Shown here in pieces: positions 1-10,100 of a stretch of 64,000 bases of DNA. The stretch is from a bacterium. Lineage in GTDB: Bacteria; Hinthialibacterota; Hinthialibacteria; OLB16. The notes below the pieces were generated by a model, which was not told where the DNA came from, searched no databases, and saw nothing but the letters and a program-made list of their open reading frames with translations. The number at the start of each line of letters is the position of its first letter. The stretch's first letter is position 1. The translations under genes and the position numbers were made by a program. The stretch spans positions 1 through 64,000 of the forward strand of contig JAJVIK010000008.1 in the NCBI GenBank assembly GCA_022072055.1, given 5' to 3'.

Positions 1-1293
1 CGCGCCCGCGCCTTCGGTCCCCACTCCCACGATGTCCACGGGTCGCGGTTTCCCATCCAGATCGGTGGTCGCCGAGGTGATTGTTCCGGAGTCGATGCAA
101 GGCGAGTTTGGCAAGAGTCGGTAATCGCCCACGTCGGGATTGACGAACACCGGGTCCGCGTCAGTGTTGCCGGGGCCGGTGTAGGGGTGAGAAAGGCAAG
201 AGTATTCAATCTGAACGTTATCGGATGGTGTTTCGATGCCATCTCCCGTGAAGATAGAGTTTGACATTTCGACATGTGCGTTCGATGCTCCGATTTCAGT
301 TGGAATGAAGAAGCCAGGGTGTGAGAAAAGGTTTCTGGAAACTGTACTATTCCAAAACTCCGCAGCCCCTCCATCAAGGAGTAACCCCGCACCCCACCCT
401 GCTTGACTTGTCCCCGCATCCACGTCCGTTCGAATCTTGTTGTCAACGATAAGGCAGTTTACAAATCGGATGTCACTTTCACCCGCGGAGAAAACGCCTC
501 CGCCAGAATGGTCCCTGGAAAGGGCGAGCTGATTCCTGTCAATTCGGCATCTTCGAAAGGCTATCGTCGAATCGCTGATCCAAGCGCCGCCTCCCTCCCC
601 ACCCGATCCCCATGGGTTTCCCCCGGTGGCAATGTTCTCCGAGATAGTGCAGTCCTCGATGACCCCTGAAGACTGGCGAATATAGATTCCTCCACCACGT
701 CCGTCTCCATCAAGGGCGATATTGGTCGTAACTCGGCAGTTTCGGACCACCATCGAGCAATTATCGTAAAACAGGCCACCCCCTCTTTCAGCGACACCCC
801 CCTCGATGGTAAATCCATCAAGGATGGTATCATCGGCCCCAATAACCACGTGGAACCTCTCTGCTCCAAGGGCGCCAAGTGCTTGGAGACCAAACCACCA
901 GTGGCTGTATAAAATGGTCCTGATGACGCTTGTTGTTCCTGCCCGGATCACAGTCTCATTAGCCACGGGATCACGCAAGGAAAACTCGCCGGGGCTTTCT
1001 TGACCGGAAAATCCCCCGTATACGGCAACCCCAGTAACTAATGCTATCGATTCGTTATAGACGCCCTGACGCACCCAGATCTGATCTCCTGATGTCGCAT
1101 GAGAAAGACCGAGTGTGACTGTGGTGTAGGCACTGGTCCAATCGGTTCCATTAGAGGAATCCCCGTCAGGCGAGACGAAAATTGTGGCTCCCCAACTTCC
1201 TGCATCAAGGAAGATGGAAACCGCCACGATGACCGTGTATAGGACCGCCATGGGTAAGGTGCCATTCCGATCAGCCGCTCCGGAGGTTCTCAT
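1..1293 (-). CDS. Secreted right-handed beta-helix protein (partial, C-terminus beyond left edge)
   Basis: An open frame starts at the ATG at 1293 and continues without a stop to base 1, giving at least 431 codons. A GGGAGG ribosome site lies just upstream. The N-terminus has a hydrophobic segment (about residues 15-32, LPMAVLYTVIVAVSIF) like a signal peptide. The rest is rich in Asn/Gly turns such as RNCRVTTN, EDCTISENIA and VNCLIVDN, recurring about every 25-30 residues, as in parallel beta-helix (pectate-lyase-like) proteins. Near the edge it has DPVFVNPDVGDYRLLPNSPCIDSG, in pieces the hallmark ending of 'choice-of-anchor Q' surface proteins. It begins 14 bases after the propeller gene, so the two are probably co-transcribed. 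The substrate is unknown. Base composition is visibly less GC-rich than the metal-efflux and cytochrome regions. Confidence 0.8.
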   Translation of the reverse strand, partial: MRTSGAADRNGTLPMAVLYTVIVAVSIFLDAGSWGATIFVSPDGDSSNGTDWTSAYTTVTLGLSHATSGDQIWVRQGVYNESIALVTGVAVYGGFSGQESPGEFSLRDPVANETVIRAGTTSVIRTILYSHWWFGLQALGALGAERFHVVIGADDTILDGFTIEGGVAERGGGLFYDNCSMVVRNCRVTTNIALDGDGRGGGIYIRQSSGVIEDCTISENIATGGNPWGSGGEGGGAWISDSTIAFRRCRIDRNQLALSRDHSGGGVFSAGESDIRFVNCLIVDNKIRTDVDAGTSQAGWGAGLLLDGGAAEFWNSTVSRNLFSHPGFFIPTEIGASNAHVEMSNSIFTGDGIETPSDNVQIEYSCLSHPYTGPGNTDADPVFVNPDVGDYRLLPNSPCIDSGTITSATTDLDGKPRPVDIVGVGTEGAGA

Positions 1294-1307
1294 GGCGCGT
1301 CCTCCCT

Positions 1308-3270
1308 TTAATCCTCTCTCCTGAATGAAAGCCGGTTGATTCCCCCGACGGAACCAGCGAAGGAGTACCAGAGGTAATAAAGGTTCCCATCCGGTCCCTG
1401 CTGGAGTTCATAATTCATGCCGGGTTGTTCGGAATCCCACCAGATTCTTTGGGAATCGTTCAGGAGGAGGGGGGCACTTGAAAATTGGTCATCCGGGACT
1501 CGTCCAATTGTGCCATGGACAAAATCAAGGAATACGAGATCGTCTTCATAGTCTGACGGAAAGAAGCCACCCGTAATGAATGCGGGCCCCCCAACACTAC
1601 CCGAACCCGATGGACGCAGATAATACACGGTGGGAGGAGTCAGATTCGCGAAAGGGACATAGGGGAAACTCGGACGTTCGAAGAGATCCCCTCCGTAATT
1701 CTCGGGGTCGCAACCTGAATTGCATCCCGTATACATCTGGTAACCCGGTGTCGGCCAAGGAGTCGGTTGAGCGGAATTGCCCTCAACTCGAGGGAATCCG
1801 AAGTTCTCATAGTCACTAATATCGGGCCCCCCGGAAAAAGACAGGTCAACGCGATCAATCTCTTCAAAACCGCGTTCCTCCACGCCCCCGACGTTCGCAA
1901 TCCACGCTTCGATGATGGCACCCGTGTTTGGATCGGGGCGTAGGGCGAAGGTATATGGGTTTCGAAAACCTGAGGCGACGATTTCCGCTTTCGGAAGGCG
2001 CTGGCTGTATGAAGCGGGTGTGGGTGTGCCGGCGGGAACGGCTGTTGGTGTGGCGGTCAACCAACCCGTGAAGGGATTATCGGATGGAATCTCCAGATTT
2101 CCGTTGGAAGCAATCTTGTAGCGTAGAAGCTTGCCGGGATAGACACGGACATCCTGGGGGCGTCCGCTCATATATCCAGCGTTTCTTTCATGGTCAATAC
2201 AGCCTGTTGATAGAAGGAGGTAGTCGTCAGAACCATCCGAGTAGGATCTCAGGCACCCTCCAGTGTGGTCAACCTCTTCGAAAACGGGTGTAAAGACTGG
2301 GGTTGGGGTTGTGTTACCCGCATAAACATCAGGTCCCCCACTTACCGGTGCGGGAGTGGCAATTGGTGTCAGTTCCGCGTTGACCTCAAACCTGTAGATC
2401 TTGTTGACCCAAGTCTCCACGTTGGGTCGATACGGGTCATTGGGGAAAAGTGTGGGTGTGTTGCTCGTGCCGAACACATAGACAAAGCGCTTCGGAGAAA
2501 CCGCATCATCGAAGTCGGGATGACAAGCGATTCCCAGGAGTCCGTGTTGACCGGCCGGAACTGATATTAGCTGCGTGAGGTCCGCAATGGGATCCTTCTT
2601 CAGGGTACCATCATCTTCGATAACTCTCACCTTTCGATTGGTGCGCTCGGTCACCAACATGGCATTCCCCATGCCCGGGATGAATGTGAAATGGTTCGGA
2701 TGGTAGAGCGGTGTCGCCATCGCCTCCGGGGAGTCCCACCGCTCCTGGATAAACCCCACCGGACGATTCTCCTCCTTGGTGCAAGCGATCAGGAGGGAAC
2801 CATCGTTGAGCCCGCCACCGGTGGTTTTGAGCTCCATCAGGGAACTGGAGTCCTTGGTGACCTTAAGTCGGTTTGTAACCCCGGAATAGGTTCCGAAATT
2901 GGCGGATTCCACGAGGGAACCGGCCAGGACCAAGTCGAATCGATCGGTGGTGTTGTTCTGGTAAACAGCGGCTAATTGAGTGCCACCGGTGTCCTTCGCC
3001 TGCCACACCACGCTGCCCGACACTGCGTAGGTTGAGAGATGGTTGGCCACGGTCTTGTTCTCATGGACCTCGCCTTCGACAATCAGGTGGCCGTTCTCGT
3101 CCAGGGCGATAATGTACTCATCAAGTGCGCCGGGCTTCCGAAGGAACCAAGCGTAGTCGAGCGTCTCGGTGCAGACCCCAAACGCACCCCCCCCCCATGC
3201 ACACAAGTAGGCATACCAACGCGGGGTTCCTTCCGAGAGACTGCTTGGTTCTGGAACCATTTCGCTTCAC
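1308..3270 (-). CDS. Secreted PQQ-dependent sugar dehydrogenase-type beta-propeller, signal peptide out of frame at a G10 run
   Basis: The body (codons from about 3190 down to 1308) is a glucose/sorbosone dehydrogenase-family propeller: PGMGNAMLVTERTNRKVRVI, GQHGLLGIACHPDF and SGFRNPYTFALRPDP are blade signatures of that family, which oxidises sugars with PQQ in the periplasm. The in-frame ATG at 3260 has no well-placed ribosome site. A GTG at 3270 sits 8 bases after AGGAGG and encodes a good signal peptide (basic KRNGSRTK, then PALVCLLVCMGGG), but in another frame. That frame meets the body frame at ten consecutive Gs (3187-3196, minus strand); nine Gs would join them. So this is either an assembly or sequencing slip or a phase-variable switch. 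Three Pro/Thr-rich inserts interrupt the propeller. The substrate cannot be told from sequence. Confidence 0.75.
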
Positions 3271-3326
3271 CCGCCTAACCTCCTGATACACCGTCCTGGA
3301 ATGCAGTGCGAGATAGCCAATGGAAA

Positions 3327-3356
3327 AGAATAGCTGACTGAGCGAAAGAGTGTCAA
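3327..3356 (-). promoter_or_regulatory. Putative sigma70-type promoter for the propeller/beta-helix operon
   Basis: On the minus strand TTGACA (3351-3356) is followed after 18 bases by TATTCT (3327-3332), about 55 bases upstream of the GTG at 3270. The -35 hexamer is perfect, the -10 is fair. Confidence 0.45.
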
Positions 3357-3419
3357 GCTCTTTTTTTCAGCGGGGAGCGCTGGGTATGAAGTCAGCAGTC
3401 ATCGGGTTTCTTTGATTGC

Positions 3420-5483
3420 TTACCTGACTCGCCGAATCCTCACCTCCGCGATCATCAGATTCCTGTCCTCCAGGATTCGCCCCTCCGTGTCCACCACGGT
3501 GTCGTCGTTCACAAACTCGATCCCGAGCATGTGAATCCGCGGCGCAAGATCCAGGTCGAGATCGTAAGCGCGCCAGGAACCCGGGGTTATGTCTAAATTC
3601 GAGGCGGAGTTCCGGTCGAGGGTCACGCGCGCTTGCGGGCCGGAGCCGCGCGCGGGCGTCCCATCCGCAAGCAGTGAAAAGCGATAGACTCCGGGCGCTG
3701 GGACCTGAATCCGGAAGCGGACACCCCCTGACTTCTGGAACTTAAGCGCCGCGCGCCCCAGGTGCTCCCGCTCCACCACCCCCGGGTCGCGCGCCCGGAT
3801 TCGGACCGCCTCAAGCCTCAGGTCCCGATCCAGGGTAGCCAGGTTGAGGCCCTCGAAAGTCAGCGAAGTGGGATTTCCGGCGTTGTCCAAGACACGGACC
3901 TCGATATCCCCAGCGGCTAACATTGGGGGCGGGAGGGTGAGTTCATGGCGGCCATCCCAGCTCTCGATCCGCTCCTCCTGAAGGCGCTTCCCCTCCATCC
4001 AGGTCTCCACCCGCGCGCCGACCTCGGTCCGGAGCTTCAACGTTCGCCCGCGCTCGGCCCCCTCGTTGAGCGCCGCCTCCACCGCCGGGGGACTCGAGTC
4101 GAACAGGTCGATCACCCAGCGCGAGTTCCAGGCCAGCGCAAGGACCACAACCGCCCCGGCAAGGTTCCTGAGGGCGTCCGGCCACCCGCATCGGTTGCGG
4201 AGGACCTTTGCGAAGGGATCCCACCAGGCCATGAACCCCCACGCGGCGAGCAGCGCGAGGAAAGGGAGCAGGCTGACCCGCCCACGGCTAAACGAGGCCA
4301 CCAGGATCATCACCGCGAGATAAGTCCCGATCCACAGCCAGATCAGCCCCCATCCGGGGGTCTTGGGGCGATGCAGCCAGCCATAGATTCCGGCGAGCAG
4401 CAAGAAGCCATAGCCCACCAGCGGCATGTGTGTGAGCGGCGGGAGATAAACCACGAGGTCTTCCCCCAAGGTCCAACGGCTCTCCTGCCAGTACTTGTAG
4501 GTCCCGAAGAGGAGCACCTTGGCCTTATAGACCAGCCCGCGCAGGAACGCGGTGGGATTCTCGCGGAGGTAATCCAGGGTGAGCTCCAGGAGGATTCGGT
4601 TCTGCTCCGCGCGGGATTTCCCGATAAGTTCCGGAAGCGTGGTCCTGGGGTCCTCGTGGAAATAGTCCCACTCCCCGGTCTTGGGGTTGTTGCCGACATA
4701 CAGCAAGCCGGGACCGTCGAGTCCCAAGGGGGCGAAGGTTCCCTCTTGGGCGCGGACCCGCAGGCCATTCGCCACCAGGAAGGGAACAACGAACGCAAAG
4801 ACAAGGGCCAACCGGGGAAGCTCCCGTTTCCACTCCGCGCGATGGCGCCGGAGGTCCCAGAGGGCATGGGCGAGGAGCAGGAGGATTCCCTCCGGGCGAA
4901 CCAGACAGATCCCGACCCCCACGGCGCCGAGCGCCGCGCTTCGAGTCCAGGTCAGCGGGCCGGAAGGTGCCAGCGTGAGCGTGGCAAAGGAGAGCCAGAG
5001 GAACGGGAAGAGGGTTTCCCGCATGATCCGCCCGGTGTAGACCACGGCCTCCAGCTGGAGGGCATACAACAGCCCCGCGAGCAGCCCCAGCGCGAGGGAA
5101 TGAAGCCGCCATCCCAATATAAGGATCAGCACGCAGGACCCCGCGCCGAGAAAGGCCTGCGCGACACGCACCCAGCGGTAGCCCTCGGAGGGGTCGAACC
5201 CATAGAACAGCGAGCAGAACAGGGCATATCCGGGCGGGCGCCAGGTGGAGAGCGCGAAACCCGGTTCGGAAACCCAGCGTCGTGCCTGGGTGTGGTATTC
5301 GAGGTCATCCTCAATCGGGAAGCGCGGGGGGAGGCTCGCGGACTCCAGGTCGCCAAGGGGCAGGACATGAACAAGGCGGATGGCGAGAGCCACGGCGAAC
5401 AGCGCGAGACCCGCCGCAGGCCCCACCGACAGGCGCGGTTTTGAACCATCTTCGCTGGGGGGATTCTCCGTTCCGGTTTCCAT
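3420..5483 (-). CDS. GT39-type membrane glycosyltransferase with C-terminal carbohydrate-binding-like domain
   Basis: 687 residues from the ATG at 5483. The N-terminal two thirds is a polytopic ArnT/PMT-type (GT-C) enzyme that transfers sugars from a lipid-phosphate donor on the outer face of the inner membrane. After the first membrane segment (about residues 24-43) an acidic IEDDLEYH motif (about 57-64) stands where the family's catalytic Asp/Glu lies. Roughly ten hydrophobic helices follow. The last 100 residues form a soluble domain ending GIEFVNDDTV and DRNLMIAEVRI, close in style to the calcium-dependent CBM36/CBM60 xylan-binding fold. Frames that are open further upstream run through the DAHP synthase gene antisense and were ignored. 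It is divergent from that gene, with a 98-base gap. Donor and acceptor are unknown. Confidence 0.75.
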   Translation of the reverse strand: METGTENPPSEDGSKPRLSVGPAAGLALFAVALAIRLVHVLPLGDLESASLPPRFPIEDDLEYHTQARRWVSEPGFALSTWRPPGYALFCSLFYGFDPSEGYRWVRVAQAFLGAGSCVLILILGWRLHSLALGLLAGLLYALQLEAVVYTGRIMRETLFPFLWLSFATLTLAPSGPLTWTRSAALGAVGVGICLVRPEGILLLLAHALWDLRRHRAEWKRELPRLALVFAFVVPFLVANGLRVRAQEGTFAPLGLDGPGLLYVGNNPKTGEWDYFHEDPRTTLPELIGKSRAEQNRILLELTLDYLRENPTAFLRGLVYKAKVLLFGTYKYWQESRWTLGEDLVVYLPPLTHMPLVGYGFLLLAGIYGWLHRPKTPGWGLIWLWIGTYLAVMILVASFSRGRVSLLPFLALLAAWGFMAWWDPFAKVLRNRCGWPDALRNLAGAVVVLALAWNSRWVIDLFDSSPPAVEAALNEGAERGRTLKLRTEVGARVETWMEGKRLQEERIESWDGRHELTLPPPMLAAGDIEVRVLDNAGNPTSLTFEGLNLATLDRDLRLEAVRIRARDPGVVEREHLGRAALKFQKSGGVRFRIQVPAPGVYRFSLLADGTPARGSGPQARVTLDRNSASNLDITPGSWRAYDLDLDLAPRIHMLGIEFVNDDTVVDTEGRILEDRNLMIAEVRIRRVR

Positions 5484-5581
5484 GGCTCTTCTATAAGAGC
5501 ACGCGCGGCATAGGGAAAAAACCCATCCGTGGGAAAAGCGGATCAAACCCGGTATAGTATGGATGAAAGCGCCGCTGCCCC

Positions 5582-6625
5582 ATGAAACAGACCCAGAACC
5601 TGCATGTTCGAGAGACAGTTCCGCTGATCTCTCCGAAAGACCTTTGCTCCCAGTTGCCGATGACCGAGCGAGCCAACGCCACGGTGGTGCGCGCGCGCGA
5701 GGCGATTCGTGAAATCCTCCTGGGCGAGGACCCGCGTCTTTTGGTGGTGGTGGGGCCCTGCTCGATCCATGATGAGGCGGCGGCGATGGAATACGCCCGC
5801 CGTTTGGTTGAGCTCGCGCGGGAGGTGGAGGACCGCATGCTGGTGGTGATGCGGGTTTATTTCGAGAAGCCGCGCACGACCATCGGCTGGAAAGGGCTGA
5901 TCTACGATCCCCATCTGGATGGGACTTTCGACATCGCCGGGGGGCTGCGCAAGGCGCGCGAGATTCTGCTCGCGGTGGGGGAGATGGGGCTGCCCGCCGC
6001 GACCGAGATGCTCGACCCGATCTCGCCGCAATACACGGCCGACCTGGTGAGCTGGGCCTCGCTGGGGGCGCGCACCACGGAATCCCAAACACACCGTCAA
6101 ATGGCCAGCGGCCTCTCCATGCCGGTGGGTTACAAGAACGGAACCGATGGGAACCTGGAGATCGCGCTTCAGGCGATGGAGGCGGCGCGCTCGCCGCATG
6201 CATTCCTGGGGATTAACGCCGAGGGGAGCACTTGCATTGTGCACACCACGGGCAACCCTTGGGGGCACCTGATCCTACGCGGGGGGAGGTCCGGGCCGAA
6301 CTATGATTCGGCCAGCATCGCGGACGCCTCGCGGCGGCTTTCCGAGGCCGGGCTGAATCCTCGGGTGATGGTGGATTGCAGCCACGCCAACTCGATGAAG
6401 AACCCCAAGCGCCAGGCCGAGGTCTGGCGGAATGTCACCGGGCAGTGGTTGGAGGATTCCATGAGAATCCTGGGCCTGATGGTGGAAAGCAATCTCTTCG
6501 AGGGAAGCCAGAAGCTCGAAGGGGACCCGGCCCAGCTCCGCTATGGAGTCTCGATCACGGACGCCTGCCTGGGGTGGGAAGAGACCGAGGCGCTTCTGCG
6601 CGCCACCCACGAGCGGGCGACATAG
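5582..6625 (+). CDS. aroG: 3-deoxy-7-phosphoheptulonate (DAHP) synthase, class I
   Basis: 347 residues, the usual length of the AroF/AroG/AroH family. It condenses phosphoenolpyruvate with erythrose 4-phosphate, the first step of aromatic amino acid synthesis, in the cytoplasm. Visible family motifs are GPCSIHD (58-64, with the metal-binding Cys60), KPRTTIGWKG (96-105), GARTTESQTHRQ and VDCSHANSMKNP (264-275, metal His). Which amino acid inhibits it cannot be read from sequence. No strong ribosome site is seen before the ATG. A TATAGT -10-like box lies at 5553-5558. It stands alone, with no other aro gene in the window. The closing hairpin at 6641-6674 may mark its 3' end. Confidence 0.93.
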   Translation: MKQTQNLHVRETVPLISPKDLCSQLPMTERANATVVRAREAIREILLGEDPRLLVVVGPCSIHDEAAAMEYARRLVELAREVEDRMLVVMRVYFEKPRTTIGWKGLIYDPHLDGTFDIAGGLRKAREILLAVGEMGLPAATEMLDPISPQYTADLVSWASLGARTTESQTHRQMASGLSMPVGYKNGTDGNLEIALQAMEAARSPHAFLGINAEGSTCIVHTTGNPWGHLILRGGRSGPNYDSASIADASRRLSEAGLNPRVMVDCSHANSMKNPKRQAEVWRNVTGQWLEDSMRILGLMVESNLFEGSQKLEGDPAQLRYGVSITDACLGWEETEALLRATHERAT

Positions 6626-6640
6626 CGAAAGTCAAACGAT

Positions 6641-6674
6641 GGGTGAGAAGGGGTAAGGTTGGCTTGTCTCACCC
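6641..6674 (+). repeat. Inverted repeat after the DAHP synthase gene
   Basis: GGGTGAGA (6641-6648) pairs perfectly with TCTCACCC (6667-6674) across an 18-base loop, 15 bases past the aroG stop. No T-run follows, so it is not a classical intrinsic terminator. It may stabilise or end the transcript. Confidence 0.4.
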
Positions 6675-6705
6675 AGAGGGGAATGCTCTGGTTTAGGGGT
6701 AAAGG

Positions 6706-6811
6706 ATGCCGGTTATCGCCAGATTTGAAGGAATGGGCCACCATGCACCAGGAGGAGCTTTTGGAGATGTGGAAAACTCAAAACTACCGAATGCTTCCAG
6801 CACTTCCATGA
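6706..6811 (+). pseudogene. Remnant of a DUF4160 gene
   Basis: The frame opening at 6706 begins MPVIARFEG, like the N-terminus of DUF4160 proteins. A different frame reads LKEWATMHQEELLEMW (about 6725-6772) and then a stop at 6809-6811. That matches the C-terminal helix of DUF4160 proteins, which usually reads WxxLHxEELLxNW. The two ends meet within about 20 bases in different frames, which suggests that the roughly 50 residues in between were deleted. The remnant's stop overlaps the DUF2442 start as ATGA, and DUF4160-DUF2442 is a common gene pair. The match is from memory of the family, without an alignment. Confidence 0.55.
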
Positions 6812-7140
6812 GAACCGTGATATCCTATCCACGAGTCCAGGGTGTTACCCCTCTCGCCGAAAAGCGACTTCTGGTTGTTTTTTCGAGTGGCGAGCGCAAG
6901 GTGTACGACTGCAATCCACTCTTGGACGAAGAGGTCTTCCGCCCCCTCGCGGATGAGAGCTTGTTTCAATCGGTCCGGTCCGACCCGCACGGCTACGGTG
7001 TAGTTTGGAGCGATGCGATTGACCTGAGCGAGTCAGAGCTTTGGATCCACGGAACGCCGTTTGTGGCCGAGAAGGAGCTTGAGCCTCCAAACGGCCCGGT
7101 GTCCGGTCACGGAACAGCTTCGTCCGCCCGCGGCCGGTAA
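6808..7140 (+). CDS. DUF2442 protein
   Basis: 110 residues from the ATG at 6808. The core resembles DUF2442: VTPLAEKRLLVVFSSGERKVYDC followed by FRPLADESLFQSVR and GVVWSDAIDLSESELW. The family is small, often paired with DUF4160, and widely treated as the antitoxin-like or partner half of such pairs; no function is proven. The start overlaps the stop of the broken DUF4160 remnant by four bases, which argues for this start over earlier in-frame codons. A roughly 25-residue Pro/Gly/Ser-rich tail is longer than usual. It is convergent with the metal pump gene, nine bases away. Confidence 0.75.
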   Translation: MRTVISYPRVQGVTPLAEKRLLVVFSSGERKVYDCNPLLDEEVFRPLADESLFQSVRSDPHGYGVVWSDAIDLSESELWIHGTPFVAEKELEPPNGPVSGHGTASSARGR

Positions 7141-7149
7141 TCCCCTTTC

Positions 7150-10100
7150 TCACTTCGCGCTCAGACCTTCCACCTCCAGGCTCTCGGCCTCAAGCATGTG
7201 TTCGTCATCCAGCCCCTCGGTCCGCCGCTTGGCGAGACGCAGGATCGCCTTGCGGCCATACAAGCACGCGGCGGCGGGAGTGATGGTGAAATCGAGGATC
7301 GTGCTGGTGGTCAGCCCGCCGGAGATCACGATCGCCACCGGGTAGAGGATCTCCTTGCCGGGTTGCCCCTCGGCGAGCACCAGCGGAACCATCCCCAGAT
7401 TGGTGGTGAGAGCGGTCATGAGCACCGGGACCAGACGCTCCTTGCAGCCGCGCAGGATCATCGCCGGGGTGAACTCCTCGCCCTCATCCCGGATCAAGGT
7501 CACCCAGTGGGTGATCAGCAGGATGCCGTTGCGCGAGGCGATCCCGCACAGCGCCACGAACCCGACCAAGGCCCCCATGTTCAAGGTGGTGCCGGTCACC
7601 AGAAGCGCAATCACCGCCCCGATCACCGCTTGCGGGACATTCATCAACACAATCGCCGCGAGCGCGAACGAGCGGAACTCCGCCGCGAGCAACACCCCCA
7701 TCAGGAGCAGCGCGAAAAGGAACAGCCAGGTCATGGTCCGTCCCGATTCGAGAAGCTGTTCGTATTGTCCTCCCATCACCCAGGCGTAGCCCTCGGGAAA
7801 CTCAACCTGCTCTTCGATCCGAGCCTGGATTTCGTTCACCGCGCTCCCCAGGTCTCGTCCGGCCACATTGCACAAGACAAAGAGCCGCCTGCGCGAGTTT
7901 TCGTGGCTGATCGAGGTGGGTCCCGGGTAGACCGCGATTTCCGCGACCGATTTGAGGGGAATGAGGCCGCCGGAAGGGATCGGAAGGAGCAGGTTGCCTA
8001 TGGTCTCCGGGTTGTCGCGCAGCTTGTCTTCGCCGCGGATGACCAGATCGAAGCTCCGCTCTCCCTCCAGAACCTGGGAGAGAACCTTGCCCTGCAGCGC
8101 GGTTTCCAGGAGCTCCAGGACCTCGCCCTTGCGCAGGCCATGCCTTGAAAGCTCAAAATCGTTCGGCGTGATGCGCAGCTGTGGGATCATCACTTGCGGT
8201 TCGACATAATCATCCACCACGCCCGCGACCTCGCGCATGGCGGAGTGAACCTCGCTCCCAAGGCGTTCGAGGGTCTTCAGGTCCGGCCCGAAGATTTTCA
8301 CGATCACCTGGGAGCGCGCCCCCCCGATGAGGTGACTGATGAGGTGCTGAATCGGCTGCCCGACCTCGGTGATGACCCCGGGAACCTTCGCCAACGCCTC
8401 GCGGAGATCCTCCTGGATTACCCGCAGAGGACGCGGCTCCCGGCCCTCGGGGGTGAGGAGCTCCGCCTCCACATCCGAAACCCCCACGCTGTGGGCATGC
8501 TCATCCCCTTCGGAGCGACCGGAGCGTCTCCCGGTCTTGGAGATGGCCACCTCGGGAACCTGGCGCATGGCGACGGAAACCGCCCGAGAGAGGCGGTTGG
8601 CCTCATCCAGCGCGGTGCCGGGAGGTGTGATCGCCACCACCAGGACCGAGCCTTCGTTGAAATCGGGGAGTAGGTCCATCCCGAGTCGGGTGACTTTCCA
8701 AACCGACCACCCCGCGATGATCCCGCCAAGCGCCAGCACCACCAACGGCAGCCGAACCGAGGTGAGAACCACCGGCTCCACCGCGCGCTTGAGGGTCCGA
8801 ACCACGATGCCATCCTTTCCGGAATCGGGGAGCCTTCCCTTGAGCAGGAAGGAGCACAGCACCGGTGTAAGGGTCAGGGAGACCAGCATCGAAACGAAAA
8901 TGGACACGAGGTACGCCACCCCGATCGGTCCGAAAATGCGCCCGACAATTCCAGGCAGGGCGAAGAGCGGAATGACCACCAGGAGGACAATCACGGTCCC
9001 CAGGGCGATCCCCGCGAAAACCTCGTTGGTGGCGTGCGCGATGAGCGGGAGGAAATGCGCGCGCTCCTCGGGAGGTCTCGCGCGGTTTTCCCGCAATCGT
9101 CGATAGATGTTCTCCGCGCCGACAATCGCGCTATCCACCAGTTCCCCGACCGCCACCGAGATGCCTCCGAGGGTCATTGTGTTGATGGTCATTCCAAACC
9201 ACTGAAAGACCATGAAGGTGGACAGGACCGAGAGCGGAATGGCGGTGAGGATGATCAGGGACATCCGGAGGTTCATCAGGAAGAGCAACAGGATGACAAT
9301 CACCAGGATCGAGCCATCTCGCACCGCCTCGATCACGTTGTCGATGGCGGTGTGGATGAAGCGGGCCTGCTTGTAGACGTCATCATGGAGGGTCACCCCT
9401 TTCGGAAGCGAAGCCTTGATGCCCCGGATGGCTTGATCAAGCCTATCGGTGAGGGCCAGCGTGTTGGCTTCGGGCTGTTTCAGCACGGTGAGAACCACGG
9501 CGTCTTGGTCGTCCAGGCCCGCGGTCCCGCGAGGGATCTTCCGGCCTTCGCGCACCTCGGCGACATCATGCAGGTGAACCGAGCCGTGCGGGCCGGATTT
9601 CACGGTCAGCAGGCCGAGGTCGACGATGTTCGCGGGGCGCCCGATGTTGCGAATCAGGAGCTCGGTTCCCTCGCGCTGGATGAAGCCTCCCGGCGTGTTG
9701 GCGTTGGCCCCGCGCAAGAGGGTTTCTATTTCGGACAGGGTGACTCCATGGCGGGCCATCAGGGCGGGCTTGGCGAGAACCTGATATTCCTTGGCTTCGC
9801 CGCCGATGGTGAAGACTTGAGCGACCCCTTCCACGACCATGAGACGCGGGCGGATGTCCCAATCGGCCAGGGTCCGTAGATCAGCCGCGGACACGCTTCC
9901 GTCCGAGGTGAGCGCCATGCGCAGGACCTCGCCGGTCACGGAGGCGGCGGGAGCCATCACCGGGGTCACCCCCTCCGGGAGCTTCTCCTGGGCGAGTTGC
10001 AGGCGCTCCTGAACGATCTGGCGGCACAGATAGAGGTCGCGCCCCCAATCAAACTCCACGTTGATCATGGCGAAACCGGCCGAGGAGGTGGAGCGCACGC

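Noticed and set aside
3345-3367. AAAGAG-loop-CTCTTT hairpin with seven Ts on the plus strand
   Set aside because: No plus-strand gene ends there; genes on both sides are on the minus strand, and the same bases form a TTGACA box on that strand.
3945-5444. 499-codon open frame antisense to the GT39 gene
   Set aside because: Pro/Gln/Glu-rich composition without domains; a product of high GC opposite a real coding frame with membrane helices and a catalytic motif.
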